From NCBI RefSeq assembly GCF_950295315.1, contig NC_080164.1, forward strand, positions 57,613,296 to 57,677,295: DNA of 64,000 nucleotides, given 5' to 3'. The notes below the pieces were generated by a model. That model was given only the letters and a program-made list of their open reading frames with translations, made no database searches and was not told the DNA's origin. Below, in pieces: positions 9,641-21,610 of the stretch (its first letter is position 1; each line of letters begins with the position of its first letter). Origin of the DNA: Erinaceus europaeus. Taxonomy: Eukaryota; Chordata; Mammalia; Eulipotyphla; Erinaceidae. A program made the translations under genes and the position numbers.

Positions 9641-10049
9641 CACAAGCTCTGCTTTGGTAGTGCCTTTAAAGACTTGAGTCCAGTGGCAAGGTAAACAAAA
9701 TCAAAAATCTACCAATGCGGCGACATTAAATTAAAAATTTTCTCCATAGCAAAGAGAAACACTACCAAAACAGAAAGACTCTCTACAAAATTGAAGACGA
9801 TATTTACATGCCATACATCAGATAAAGACTACATGAAACTCAACAGTAAAACAGCAAATAACCCAATAAAAATGGGTAGAGGCTATAGACAAAATCTTTA
9901 TCAAAGAAGAGATCCAGATGGTCAACAAACACATGAAACAAAGCTCAAGGTCACTGATGATCAGAACCATGTGAATAAAGACCATGATGAGATACCACTT
10001 TACACCTGTGAGAAAATCATACATTAATTAGGAAGGATAGAAATAACAA

Positions 10050-10180
10050 CACAGGTCCAAGAAGGATGACAGAGGACCTAGTGGGGATTGTATTGTTATA
10101 TGGGAATCTGGGGAATGTTATGCATGTACAAACTATTGTACTTACTGTTGAATGTAAAACATTAATTCCCTAATTAAAAA
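10050..10180 (+). mobile_element. Very short L1 3' end nested in L1
   Basis: About 130 bp of L1 3'UTR ('aggatgacagaggacctagt' to 'attccctaattaaaaa'). The host motif 'agaaataacaa' occurs before it and again right after its tail, as expected of a target duplication. Extreme 5' truncation. Confidence 0.75.
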
Positions 10181-10198
10181 AGAAATAACAAATGTTGG

Positions 10199-10278
10199 GT
10201 GGGGGTAGATAGCATAATGGTTATGCAAAGAGACTCTCATGCCTGAGACTCCTAAGTCCCAGGTTCAGAGCTGAGAAA

Positions 10279-10337
<59 letters not shown>

Positions 10338-10362
10338 GAAGAAAGAAAGAAGGAAGGAGGGA
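10199..10362 (+). mobile_element. SINE-C with long (GAAA)n tail
   Basis: 'gtagatagcataatggttatgc' head, B-box region 'cccaggttcagagctgag', then a (GAAA)n tail in place of the usual 3' part. It is flanked by the 17-bp duplication AGAAATAACAAATGTTG, at about 10182-10198 and 10364-10380. Confidence 0.85.
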
Positions 10363-10368
10363 AAGAAA
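10273..10368 (+). repeat. (GAAA)n polypurine microsatellite
   Basis: 96 nt without a pyrimidine, mostly GAAA units with GGAA variants at the distal end. It forms the tail of the SINE-C. Confidence 0.95.
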
Positions 10369-10848
10369 TAACAAATGTTGCAGTCGGAGAGAAAAAGGAA
10401 GTCTGCTACACTGCTGGTGAGAACATAAATGGGTCTACCTCCTGTGGAAAACAGCCTGGACATTTCTTAGAACACTAGAAATGGATCTACCCTGTGACAT
10501 AAATCTTTCTTGGAGATTTATCCAAAGGAATCAAAGACTCCTACTCAAGGAAGTCTCTATATATCTATGTTCACAGAAGCACAATTTATAAAACCCAAAC
10601 TTAGAAACAACCCAGATGCCCAATAACAGATAAACAGCTAAGGCATGTGTGGTTTATATGCACAATAGAATACTACTCAGCTGTTAAACATAATGAAGTC
10701 ATTTATTCTGTCTCATCTGGGATGAAAATTGAAAGAATCCTGTTATTTGAGATAAGCCAAAAAGAGAAGTATGAATACCAGATGATCTCAATTTCAAGTG
10801 GAATTTAAGAAATAAGGAAACAAAGGGAAAGCAAAAGGTGAAATTTAG

Positions 10849-11054
10849 GGCTTGGTTGGTGGTGCATCTGGTTGATCCCACATGTTACATAGCACAAGGA
10901 CACAGGTTTGAGCTCTAGGTCACCAATTGCTGGGGAAAAGCTTTGCAAGTGGTGAAGCAGTATTGTAGATGTCCCTCTGTCTCTCTTCCTCTCTATCATC
11001 TCCTTCCCTCTCAATTTCTTACTATCTCTATCAAATAAATAAAAAAAATTTTTA
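10849..11054 (+). mobile_element. SINE-B nested in L1
   Basis: Head 'ttggtggtgcatctggttga', B-box 'caggtttgagctc', body 'gctttgcaagtggtgaagca', pyrimidine-rich middle and 'caaataaataaa' tail. The L1 sequence 'gtgaaattt' before it recurs as 'cgaaatttt' after it. Confidence 0.85.
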
Positions 11055-11290
11055 AGACGAAATTTTGATTGAGTATGGTGTTTTGTACCAAAGCAAAGGA
11101 CTCTTGGAGAGGAGGAAATTTGAGGGATTGGAGAGGACATTGGGGTCCTGGTGCATGATGGCACTAAAGGGTCTGATAGGAGGTGAGAGAGTGTTTTATA
11201 GACACCTATCACAGGAAGATGAAAAAAAATGTAGCCATGTATCAGTAACTATACCGAGAGCCAATACCACACAATAAAATTATTTAAATA

Positions 11291-12581
11291 TAAATAAAAT
11301 AAAGTCAGCCAGGAGAAGGGAAACTGCAGTGAAAACTATATATATGCATTTCCTCCTTTCATGTCTAGATCATGTCTACCTCTCTGACCTTGTCGCCCAC
11401 TTCTTTTCTGGGCTTTACTCCAATATCTAAATATTCCCCTTTCTGTGCATAGATGTTCAGTGCCCCAACTTCTGCTGACAGCCAATTCTCTCTTTTTATT
11501 CCTCCCTTCATTTTTCCCTTTTTCCTTCCTTCCTTCCTTCCTCCCTCCCTCTCTCCATTCCTTCCTTCCTTTCTCCCTTTCTCTTTCCTCCCCCCCCCCT
11601 CCTTTCTTTCTTTCTCACTCTTTTTCATTTAGCTCTCTTTTTTACATCCTTGGGGCTTCATGATTACTCTTCTAAAATCCTCAGTTTTCCAAACCCAGTG
11701 TTCTGTTTTCCCTTACACTAGTTGTAATTTTCTTATGGTACGTATCACCATCTAGAAAGTGTCAGCAGTCATAATGACTAAATAATATTCAGTATGGGGG
11801 CAGAATTTTAGTTAGTAAAGGATATCTCAGGATGGGAATATGTACAGAGGTTAAAGTGATCCTTACTTATGTGCCAGAGGCTAAAGGGTCATTAATAGCA
11901 GGAATGGGGTTGTATAGAAATAAGTATCTAATCACTGATTAATTACTTTTATTTGATATTAATATTAATTACTTTTATTTAATAAAAATTGTGATTTCTG
12001 ATTTTTTTAAATGATACTTAGTGATCAGTGCAGAGTTAAAGATTCTGCAATGGGTCCAACAGTTCAACATTACATTGGGGAGATAAATGTGGAAACTATC
12101 AAATCCACAAGGTAAAACCTAATTTCCACCTATTTAATCTCTATTAAAAGCCTCATAAACCACATTTTGGTAAAAGAGACTAATGTCTATCTCACAGCTA
12201 TGCCCAGTTTCTAACTCAGCCAGCATATGTTTCTGCATATTCCTCTTTAAAAAAATCAATGGTTTATGAAATTATCCAAATACCTGAATTCTTCCCTAGC
12301 CAGAAGAAGTCAGTAAATGCAAAAGAATTTAAATTGCACATATCTAACAACTCCCCAGGCCTCCCCAGACAAGTGCTAGCTTTAACTTAAAGAAAGAGAT
12401 GTGTGTAAAGTTGAGATTTTTATTTAATGTCCTTATTTTAATCCAAAATGTTGAAAGGTGGCATTTAAAAAATGGCCAAATGCATATTTGTGTACTCTGC
12501 CATGACTTCACCAATCTCTTTTGCTGCTTGAAGAGGAAATATTCAGCAGAGTCTCAGCATAACCGCATGAAGGAGTCATTT
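11291..12581. other. Unassigned, with a TTCC-type pyrimidine tract
   Basis: 11505-11635 is nearly pure pyrimidine (TTCC/CCCT units). The remainder is AT-rich with no gene that I recognise. Confidence 0.5.
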
Positions 12582-12762
12582 GGAAGAGGAAGAAGAAGGG
12601 GGAGAAGGAGGAGGAGGAGAAGAAGAAGAAGAAGGAAAAGAGAAGAAAGAGAAGGAGAAGAAGGAGGAGGAGAAGGAGAAGGAGAAGGAGAAGGAGAAGG
12701 AGAAGGAGAAGGAGAAGGAGAAGGAGAAGGAGAAGGAGAAGGAGAAGGAGAAGGAGAAGAAA
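12582..12762 (+). repeat. 181-nt uninterrupted polypurine tract, (GGAGAA)n core
   Basis: Not a single C or T on the plus strand from 12582 to 12762. The right half (about 12667-12757) is a regular hexanucleotide array of GGAGAA; the left half is irregular AAG/GAG. The frames it opens (poly-Glu, Gly-Glu, poly-Leu) are artefacts of composition. Confidence 0.97.
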
Positions 12763-13737
12763 CCCTGTAGACTTCTCCGTGAGTGGGGACATATATCTAA
12801 GACAATAATCTATAAAGGCATCCCTTTTTGAATATTTTTCAGAATCTTTAATATATTTATTATTTATGCCTCATAACTACATAGTAGCCTGTGTTCAAAG
12901 GTATCTTGATAAAGACCCATTGGACCTTTGTCTGGACAGTGTCCTTTGCTTAAGTCCAGTGAAGATTCTTAGAGTAATTATGATCTTCAGGAAGTGTTGA
13001 GAGGGATGGAAAACAATGAAAAGTTTCAATTTCTGGTTTTCTGGAACATTTTCATCTCTTTCTCTCTACTTTAAAATAGTGTTCTTTTCCCAGTCTCCTC
13101 AGGTCACCTGATCACGTCTATACTGAGGTCTATACAGAGGTCAATTTTTGTCCCCCAGCATCTACCTCATATGGCAGCAAAGCACTATAGATTTAAAGCT
13201 ATCCAAGGAGTGGACTACCTTTCAAGTGTTGAGCAGACTGTAAACTGTTCTGTGTTCTATAAACTCTGTATGTGTTTTTGGCTGAAATCAGAGGATTGAT
13301 TGTCAGAAACTTTTTCACATCCATTCCAGTTTTATGAGTCCAGGTTTTACATCAGGCCCAGATAATTCTTGTAGTGAAATAGTGAAACTTCTGTTCTAGC
13401 TAATTCAGTCTCCTGCACATTTGCTACTGTTTTTTAGAAGCCAGAGGCGATTTACAAAGGAACTTGCAAAGCCATTTTGCTTGAACAAATTCTCCATCTG
13501 GTGATTCAGTGAACATTATCTCATATTTCTTAGAAGAAGAAACAAGGAATGGATGTAGAAGGCCCCGTGTTGGTTTTTACCTGCCAAAGATTCATATTCT
13601 ACTGACTCTGCAGACCTATTTGTAAACTGACACTTACATTTGCTGTCTTACAAAATAGTTTTTGGGAAGAATTTTGCAAGTGTTGCTTTCTTCCTTCCTT
13701 TCTTTCTTTGTTTCACTCTTCTCTCTCTATCTCTTTT
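12763..13737. other. Unassigned, no gene seen
   Basis: Ordinary AT-rich sequence; no repeat or exon recognised. Confidence 0.45.
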
Positions 13738-14022
13738 TTAATTGCTACCCACATTATTGATGGGGCTTGGTGCCTGCACTATGAATCCACGGCTCCTATA
13801 GGCCATCTTTTCCTTTCTTTCTTTTTTTCTTTTTCATTTTATTGTATAGGACAGAGAGAAATTGGGGGGGGTGCTGGGAGATAGAGAGGGAGAGAGAAAT
13901 ATAGATACCTGCAGAGTAGCTTCACCACTCCTAAGGCATCATGCTATAGGTGGGGAGCTAGGACTAGCACCCAGATTTTTGTGCATGTGCTTAACTGGGT
14001 GCATCACTGCCCTGACCCCCTA
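13738..14022 (-). mobile_element. SINE-A, long form with 3' extension
   Basis: Minus strand: tRNA-like head near 13985-14020, body, 'ccaatttctctctgtcc', A-rich linker, then the extension ending near 'gcaccaagccccatcaata' (13755-13800). Old copy. Confidence 0.8.
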
Positions 14023-15390
14023 AATTTAAAAAATATTTTGCAGTTGATAGTAAATACAGTTATTGGCATATATGTAAAGTTTCTCAGTTTCCTGCAAAAC
14101 ACTCAAACCTCCCACCTAGGTTCCCCTACACCATCATGCAGCAGGACCTGAGCACCCCTCCACCCAAGTCATTTACTTTGGAGCAATTCATCAAACCCAG
14201 TCCAATTTCTTCTTTGTGCTCTTCTTTCTCAGAATATCATCCAATATTCAACCTTCTCTTTCTAGCTTATCTCAACATGATTCCTTAAATTGAGATGAAG
14301 AAGGTGAATTCATCATTTTATTAATATATATATATATAGACAATTTTCTCAGCCACTCATCAGTTCTTGGACACCTGAGTTGCTTACAGAATTTGGCTTT
14401 TACAAATAGTGCTGCTATGGGCATAGATATAAATATATCTTTTTGGATGGACATATTTGGTTCCTTAGAATATATCCCTAGGAGATGAATTGCAGGGTCA
14501 TAGGCTGGTCAATTTCTGATATTCTGAGGGTTTTCTAAACTGCTCTCCACAGGGTTGGACCAATTTTCTTTACCACCAGCAGTTCAGGAGTGTTCCTTTG
14601 CCCCTACAACCTTTCCGTTGTTGCTATCCTTTCTGGTGTTCAAAATTCTCACAGGAGTGAAATAGTATCTGTTTGTTGCCTTTATTTGCATTTCTCTAAC
14701 CATCAATGACTTGAATACTTTTTTAATATGTTGTTGGCCTTTTGGATCTCATTTTTGGTGAAAAATTTGTTCATATACTCTTCCCTGTTTTGGATGAGGA
14801 AATGTTGTTGTTGTTGCTGCTGAACTTTTTGAGCTCTTTATATATTTTAGTTATTAGCCTTTTGTCTGATGAATGGGATGCATAGTTAATCTCCTATTCT
14901 TTAAGGCATCTCTTTGTTTGGCTGATAGTTTCTTATGTTACGCAGAAGCTTTTAATTAGAACCGAAATAAATAACATTGAAAATAAAAGGACCATACAAA
15001 AGATCAATGAATCTAAATGCTGGTTCTTTGGACGAGTAAACAGAATTGACAAGCTATTGGCCAGAGTCACTAAAACAATAGAGAGAGAAGAACCAAATAA
15101 ATAGCTCTGTAAGTGAAAGAAGGGATATTGCAACAGACACCACAAAAACACATAGAATCTTGTGAGACTTCTATAAACAACAATATGCCACCAAGAAAGA
15201 GAACTTGAAAGAAATGGAAGAATTTCTAGAAACATATGACCTTCCAAAAATGAACCAAGAGGAATGAGACAACATCAACAGGGCAATCACTACCAAATAA
15301 ATTTTAAAAGTTACCAAGAGCCTTCTCAATAATAAAAATTGAGGACCAGTTGGTTTGACAAATGAATTCTACAAAACCTTTAAGGAAGAG

Positions 15391-15925
15391 TTAAGAAAGC
15401 TCATAGATGATCTAAGAGCACAACTAGCTGAACAAGCTAATACAGTATCAGAACAGGGTAACAAAATAGCTGAACTACAGAAAATAGGAGAGGGGAGAGA
15501 GAATAGAATATATGAGGCAGAAAAAAAAAAGGGATTAGCAAGATTGAGGATGAATTAGAGAAAAATAAGAAAGAAGTAAGAAATCTCAAAAAGAGATTAA
15601 GAGATACTGAAAACAACAACAGAGCCATGTGTGAGGACTTCAAAAGAAATAATATACACATTATTGGCTTACCAGAAGAAGAAAAAGATGGAGTGGAAGA
15701 AAACATTCTATAGGACAAGACTAGAAGAAAAAACACTAAGCAGAACGTGGAATGGAGTTGCTTTATTTCACCAAAGAAAAAGATTCTAGGTTGGGTAGGG
15801 GGATGATTCAGGTCCTGGAACATGATGGCAGAGGACCTAGTCAGGGTTGTACTGTTATGTGGAAAACTGAGAAATGTTATGCATTTATAAACTATTGTAT
15901 TTACTGTCAATACCCCAATAAAAAT
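15391..15925 (+). mobile_element. Half-L1-like element: ORF1 segment joined to L1 3'UTR
   Basis: 15391-15715 has L1 ORF1 character: a Lys/Glu-rich coiled-coil-like stretch, then a segment ending with a Leu-Pro-Glu-Glu motif. At 15716 it passes directly into L1 3'UTR (gaatggagttgctttatttc; gaccctagtcagg-like; aactattgtatttactgtc; ccccaataaaa tail). All of ORF2 is absent. The surrounding L1 ORF2 sequence breaks off at about 15390 and resumes at about 15935, so this was a separate insertion. HAL1-type elements with this organisation are known in mammals. An open stretch of 67 codons (15355-15558) covers the coiled coil and its left flank. Confidence 0.65.
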
Positions 15926-16779
15926 AAATTTAAAAATGTCTGAAGACACAGAAATACGCCCTTCTACCTTCTATGAAGCCAAAATCACCCTAATACCAAA
16001 AACAAACAGGGATACACATACAAAGAAAACTATATACCAATATATCTGATGCACAAAGATGCTAAAATTCTGAGCAAAATTCTAGCCATGTACATCATGA
16101 CCAAGTGGAATTTACCCCCAGGAATGAAAAGCTGCTTCAATATCTTTAAGTCAATCAATGTGATCCATCACATCAATAAAAGAAAATCCAAAAAACACAT
16201 TATTATCTCAATAGATGCAGAGAGCATTTGACAAAACCCAACATCCTTTTATGATCAAAACACATACAAAAAAAGGAATAGATGGAAAATTCCTTAACCT
16301 ATTGTAGTCTATATATAGCAAAACCTACAGCCAACATCATATTCAATTGTGAAAAGCTGAAAGTATTCATGCTCAGATCAGGTACTAGACAGAGCTGCCT
16401 ACTATCACTATTAATATTCAACACAGTGTTGGAAGTTCTCTCCATAGCAGTCAGGCAAGAGCAAGAAATTAAAGTGATACAGATTGGAAGAGAAGTCAAA
16501 TTGTCACTATTTACCAATGATATGACTGTATGTAGGAAAACCTAAATAATCTAGCAGGAAGTTTTTGGAAATTATCAAGCAATATAGTTAAATTGTCAGG
16601 CTAAAAAATTAGCATACAAAAGTTGGTGACATTCCTCTACGCAAACACTAAGTCAGATAAAGTAGTCCGGAAATCAGTCCCATTCATGGTATCAGCAAAA
16701 ACAATAAAATATTTATGAATAAACCTAACAAAAGAAGTGTAAGATTTGTATACTGAAAACTGTGAGTGAGTCACTCACT

Positions 16780-16830
16780 ATTCATGTTCATGTTTATGGA
16801 TTATTCATGTCCATGTTCATGGATTGGAAG
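16780..16830 (+). repeat. Short local duplication
   Basis: The 'ttcatgttcatgtttatggatta' segment is repeated with small changes inside the L1 remnant, a local slippage event. Confidence 0.7.
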
Positions 16831-17440
16831 AATTTACATCACCAAAAGGAATATTCTAGCCAGAGCCATATACAAATTCAATTCAATCACCATCAAGGTC
16901 TCACTAATTTTTTTTTTTTGAAGAACAGAACAAAAGCTAAAAACATTTATTCTGGAACCAAAAAATACATAGAGTCACCAAAACTATCTTGAGGGGAAAA
17001 AAAAAAAAAGAACAGAACTGGAGGCATCACACTCCCATATCTCAAATTGTATTATTATAGGGCCACTGTAATCAAAACTGCTTGGTACTGGAATAAATGC
17101 AACATACTGACACGTGGAATAGAATTGATAGCCCATAAATAAGTCTCCATACCTATGTACCTCTAATAATTTTTTAAAAGAAGAGCCCAAACTATTAAGT
17201 GGAGAAAGGAGAGTCTCTTCTATAAATGATGCTGGAACAACTGGGTTGAAACATGCAGAAGAATGAAATTGAATCACACACAAAAGTAAACTACAAATGG
17301 ATCAGGACTTAGGCTAGACACTATATCAAATACCTAGTGGAAAATACTGACAGCACTCTTTTCCATCCAGTCTAATTGCAAGGAATACTAAAACAAAAAT
17401 AAACCTATGGAACTACATCAAATTAAACTAGTTTTGCTTT

Positions 17441-18989
17441 CCTAAGGCCACATATTTATCAGTATTTAGATGATTCTCTTTGTCACTAAGCTTCAACTCA
17501 TAATGCTATTTCTGTGAACTTGGTTGCTGCATGACTGGGTCTTACATCCATTTATAGAACTCCTATACAGAGTCTCTTCTCCAGTACAAATATAAAATGG
17601 TCATTCTCTGAGTCAGAGGTACTTGTCCCTATTTTACTAACTCCTCAGCAAAACAGGTTCTTGTTCTTGGTCATATCATGACTAACTTAAGACTTTCTCC
17701 TAAGCTATCATATCACATACAGTCATACAGCTGCTAATTCAGTCAAACAGTCAAACATTTAATTAGATCATGCTGAACAATATTTACCTATATTTATTCC
17801 ACAAAGATTTAGTATGTGTTAAAAATTGCCCTGAGTTTTCTGAATATGACTGTGAAAAAGATAAAGTTGCTGATATCGTGTACACTGCATATTCCTGGAA
17901 AAGCTTGAAAGGAAACATACATTTCCTTTCAGATATTGGTAAATTTTATGAAGATAAAATAGCTAAGTAAAAAGACAGAAATACATATAATGGAAGGAAA
18001 AGTTTCCAGCAATAAAGCATCATTTGGGTGAACAAAATGTAGGCGTGAACCATGTGATGATCCAGTAGAAAAGCACTTTAGATAAGGGCGATAGATAATC
18101 AATAACCCCCAAGCAAGAGAGAATTTGGTTCCTATTCAGGAAATAGAAAATTTTGGCAGGTCCTTTTTTCCATGGGAAACCAAGGACCTCGCATTTTCAA
18201 AAAATAATACCCACTCCATTGTTATCACCTGCTTAGTACTTATCTTTCCCCCTAGGCTACATACAACATGAAGCAGAAAAGCTTGACTTTCCTTCACCTC
18301 CTAGTGCTAACTTGATATCTCGTACATCAGAGGTGTCCCATAAATAGTAATCAAATGAATGAGTGGATGTCTGAATAAACTGCCCTATAAAATGAGATAA
18401 TGCACATAAATCTTTTAGATCAGTGCTAGACATATACTACACATTTAATGGATTTCAGGAACAATATGTTGCTGCTGATGTAGGTGATGATGATAGAACC
18501 CAGGATAAAATAAACTTCCTTCTAGAGATGGAGAAACTGCTTTTGCTTTCCGGGTAGACCTATATAGCGAAAAGAGTCACTTAAACTGCTTCTCACTGAA
18601 AATATATCCATTTTGTGATAGTTGTAGTGCTAGCATATGTCTCTATGACATAATCATAGAAAATAATCCAATAATATAATCAATAAAATGAAGGCATAAT
18701 TATTTGCTCTTAATTGCTAAAGTTTCCAAACAAGAAACAAGGTCTTCAGAGAGAAAACAAGTAAATTATGTAGAATGAGGTTAGTCATTCAATTGAGGAA
18801 TTAGTAAAAAACATACTTTTTTTAAGTTCCATTTTATTAGTGCATATACAGAAATATTAAATGTTACTGCAAAGGTTCAATTCTCAAAACTTTTGAAATC
18901 ACACATACAACAGAGAAAGTCTCATATTTCCTTTTTTTCCCTCCTTCTCCACTTCTTATTTATTTATTTAAATATTTCATTTATTTATT
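17441..18989. other. Unassigned, no gene seen
   Basis: AT-rich sequence. An ORF at 17770-17970 (66 codons) has no feature of a real gene that I recognise. Confidence 0.45.
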
Positions 18990-18994
18990 TTTAA

Positions 18995-19160
18995 CAACTG
19001 AGTAAATATTTAAAAAAAAAATATATATATATATATACAAAGAGCTACCAGAGCACTGCTCAGCTCTGGCTTATGGTGGTGCTAGGGACTGAACCTAGGA
19101 CTTTGAAGTCTCAGGCATGAAAGTCTTCTGCATAATCATCATGCTTTCTCCCCAGGCCCC
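18995..19160 (-). mobile_element. SINE-C
   Basis: Minus-strand SINE-C: oligo(A)/(TA)n tail at 19010-19037, 'ccagagcactgctcagctctg', the B-box region and a head ending 'cataatcatcatgctttctc'. Confidence 0.85.
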
Positions 19161-19174
19161 ATCACTTCCTCTTT

Positions 19175-19315
19175 GTATTCTTTTATTTAAGAGAGAGAGA
19201 GAGAGAGAGAACATTGAAGCTTGAAGCTTCTTCACTTTGGTGGTGTAATGCTCAAATCTGGGTTGTGTACATGGTAAAGCAGCATACTATCTAAGCGAAT
19301 TATTCCACAAACTCA
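19175..19315 (-). mobile_element. Old tRNA-type SINE (SINE-E group) with (GA)n
   Basis: A (GA)11 run at 19190-19210 sits in the family's purine-rich middle, followed by 'cttgaagcttcttcactttgg' and a degenerate tRNA-like head. Confidence 0.5.
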
Positions 19316-20874
19316 GTTTTCATGTAAGGGAATATATTTCTTGGGAACTGAAGAAAACTCACATTGTGATAGAGCTAGTATAAATTCATGATTACGAGGT
19401 AAATAAATAAAATAGCAGTGATTAAAATGTAAATACCTGGGAAGTCAGAGCTGGTGAGTATTTCATGAAAGTTAATCCTCCATTTCATATATTAAGAAAC
19501 CAACTCTATTTGTCTGAAATGTCCCTTTCAAATTTCTATCACCAATAGAACTTAGCTCTTCTGTCTGAAAGATAAGAGGTTCTGCAGTTATCTTCACAGC
19601 CCCACAACTGGCCTTCTTGATTCTAGACTTGCCCTTCAAGTCAGTTTATACATAGTATCAAAATGATGTTTAAAACTTGAACTCAGATCATTTTATATGA
19701 CTAATCAAACCCACTGGTTTGATCTCTCATTATACGTAAAATTTAAATCCCTTACAACAACAATTCTCTAACATAAGTTAATGCCAAATACTGAATAGTT
19801 ATCATAAATAAAGGAGTTTCTTTTTTCTCTGATAATACTATAAAATTAGACAATCATTAAATCTGTATTAACAGATTTTAAATAGACTACTAAACATTAT
19901 TTCATCTAAAATTAATAGACACAACAATATCCAAGCTGGGTAAAATTGGGTTAACTGAATTCAGTCATCAGACCCAAGTAATTTATGTTCATCTTTATTG
20001 TCTACTGGATGGATACTAGTTCTGAGTCTGACACAGCCTCATTAGACACCTTTCTAATGATTTTGAGAAAAACATACAAAGAAAACTTATAACATTGGAA
20101 AGACAAAGTTGGAAAAGATAGTAAATATAATTATTATTATTTAAGATTGTTCTGACAGGCTAGAATTCCCAAAAGATGAAATTTAATAACTGAATATAGT
20201 GAACTACCTAAAAGTTCAAATATTAATTGTCTAAGTACAGGATGGAGAAACTTGACTTGGCAGAAATTCATGTGAAAACAAAAAATCTGGAAAACTTTGC
20301 TGACCACAACTTTAATAAGACCCATCAGTATGAGGCAGATGCATTTTAAAAAAATCACATTCATAGGTTACATTAGTAGAAGCCCCTCTCCTATTTTTTT
20401 TTTTTTCTAACTCACAGCCAATGGTAGTTTTCCTGCACTCTGTAGCTCTGACCACATCCTGAGTTTTTCATTCAATTCTGGTTACCATATTTTAAGGGGA
20501 ACACTTAATCCAGATGGAGGAAGATAGAAGACAGAGAATACTCCAAAACGTAAGCCATAGTTGAAAGCACTGAAATCCAAAATCATGGCAATATTTTAAA
20601 TTCTATAATGCTAGAAGAGCTTCATTTTTCCTGCTCTGGAAATCAGAATATGAATCAATAGCTATATATGGGTAGTAAATAAATCCCTACTGATAGTAGA
20701 TTTTTGAATCAATAAATACTGATATAAAGATAGAAAGTAATTGTCATTGTGCTTAGGGAGAATGGATAACTTTAACAACACAACATCCACTGAAATGAGT
20801 GGGAATACTTAAAACTATTTGCTACTAGAAGTTGTCAGAGGAATATGGGAGAAGATAACTAAGACTCAATAGTT
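19316..20874. other. Unassigned, no gene seen
   Basis: AT-rich, apparently single-copy; no element or exon recognised on either strand. Confidence 0.45.
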
Positions 20875-20892
20875 AGAAACACTGAATTATTA

Positions 20893-21112
20893 TTATTATT
20901 TTAATCTTTTATTATCTTTATTTATTGGATAGAGACAGCCAAAAAACAAAAGGGGAGAGAATGACAGAGAAGGAGAGAGACATAGAGACACCTGAAGCAT
21001 TGCTTTACCACTGGCAAAGCGGTCCCCCTGCAGGTGGGGACCGGGGGCTTGAACCTGGGTCCTTGCACATTGTAACACGTGTGCTCAACCAGGTGCGCTA
21101 CCACCAGGCCCC
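20893..21112 (-). mobile_element. SINE-B, well preserved, with perfect 18-bp target duplication
   Basis: Minus-strand copy of about 220 bp: head 'ggggcctggtggtagcgcac', B box in 'ccaggttcaagccccc', body, purine/pyrimidine middle and (TAA)n-like tail. It is flanked by AGAAACACTGAATTATTA at 20875-20892 and 21113-21130, identical. The low divergence and perfect duplication indicate a recent insertion. Confidence 0.95.
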
Positions 21113-21332
21113 AGAAACACTGAATTATTACATCTGTCCTGATTATATAATTTCCAAACTAATTATGGTGCTTCTCTTCCTTGCTAACTGTCCAAGTAGT
21201 GAATTTAGGAATCCATATTCTCTTTCTTTCTTTTTTGAGACTCTAGGGACCTCACAGGCTACTGTAGCTCTCCTATTTAATGCCAAGGCTCAAAAAATCT
21301 CTCCTACAAAAGCCAAGAATTTTTCTTTATCT

Positions 21333-21610
21333 TTTTTTTTAATAGTAATTGAAAAGATTGTAGAATAAGAGGGTACAATTCCATACAATTCCTACCACCA
21401 TAGTTCCATTTCCCATCCCCTCCATTGGAAGTTTTCCTAATCTTTATCCCTCTGAGAGTATGAACCATAATTCTTTACGGGGTGCAGAAGGTGGAAGTTC
21501 TGGCTTCTATAATTGATTCTCTGATGACTGTGGACATTGTCAGGTCAATCCATACCTCCAACCTGTTTCAATCTTTCACTGATGGTATAGGGTTCTGGGA
21601 AGGTTTTCCT
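21333..21610 (-). mobile_element. Repeat X, tail end
   Basis: Minus-strand copy: T-rich tail, 'gattgtagaataagagg', 'tacaattcctaccacc', 'ggtgcagaaggtgg', 'ggcttctataattga'. Truncated at its 5' side near 21610. Confidence 0.75.

Larger units (their letters stand above)
9641..11290 (+). mobile_element. L1 (ORF2 C-terminal part to 3'UTR), host of three nested insertions
   Basis: ORF2 C-terminal coding remnants run through 9641-10040, 10380-10848 and 11055-11290, with stops and frameshifts. The host sequence is interrupted by a second L1 3' end (10050-10180), a SINE-C (10199-10362) and a SINE-B (10849-11054); it becomes collinear with other L1 copies when these are removed. Confidence 0.85.
14025..17440 (-). 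mobile_element. L1 with 5' inversion (twin-priming structure)
   Basis: 14025-14944 is L1 3'UTR plus the ORF2 C-terminal part on the minus strand. At 14945-14950 the orientation flips, and 14950-17440 is ORF2 reverse-transcriptase-region sequence on the plus strand. The outer end of the inverted part (about 17435) corresponds to the ORF2 position just upstream of where the minus-strand part begins, as twin priming predicts. Coding remnants are broken by many stops. The residues at the RT catalytic box near 16510-16525 read F-T-N-D. An independent element (15391-15925) is nested in the inverted arm. Confidence 0.8.

Noticed and set aside
12399..12831. Long open frames of poly-Glu/Gly-Glu and poly-Leu on both strands
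   Set aside because: Entirely a by-product of the (GGAGAA)n polypurine tract, which has no stop codons in most frames.
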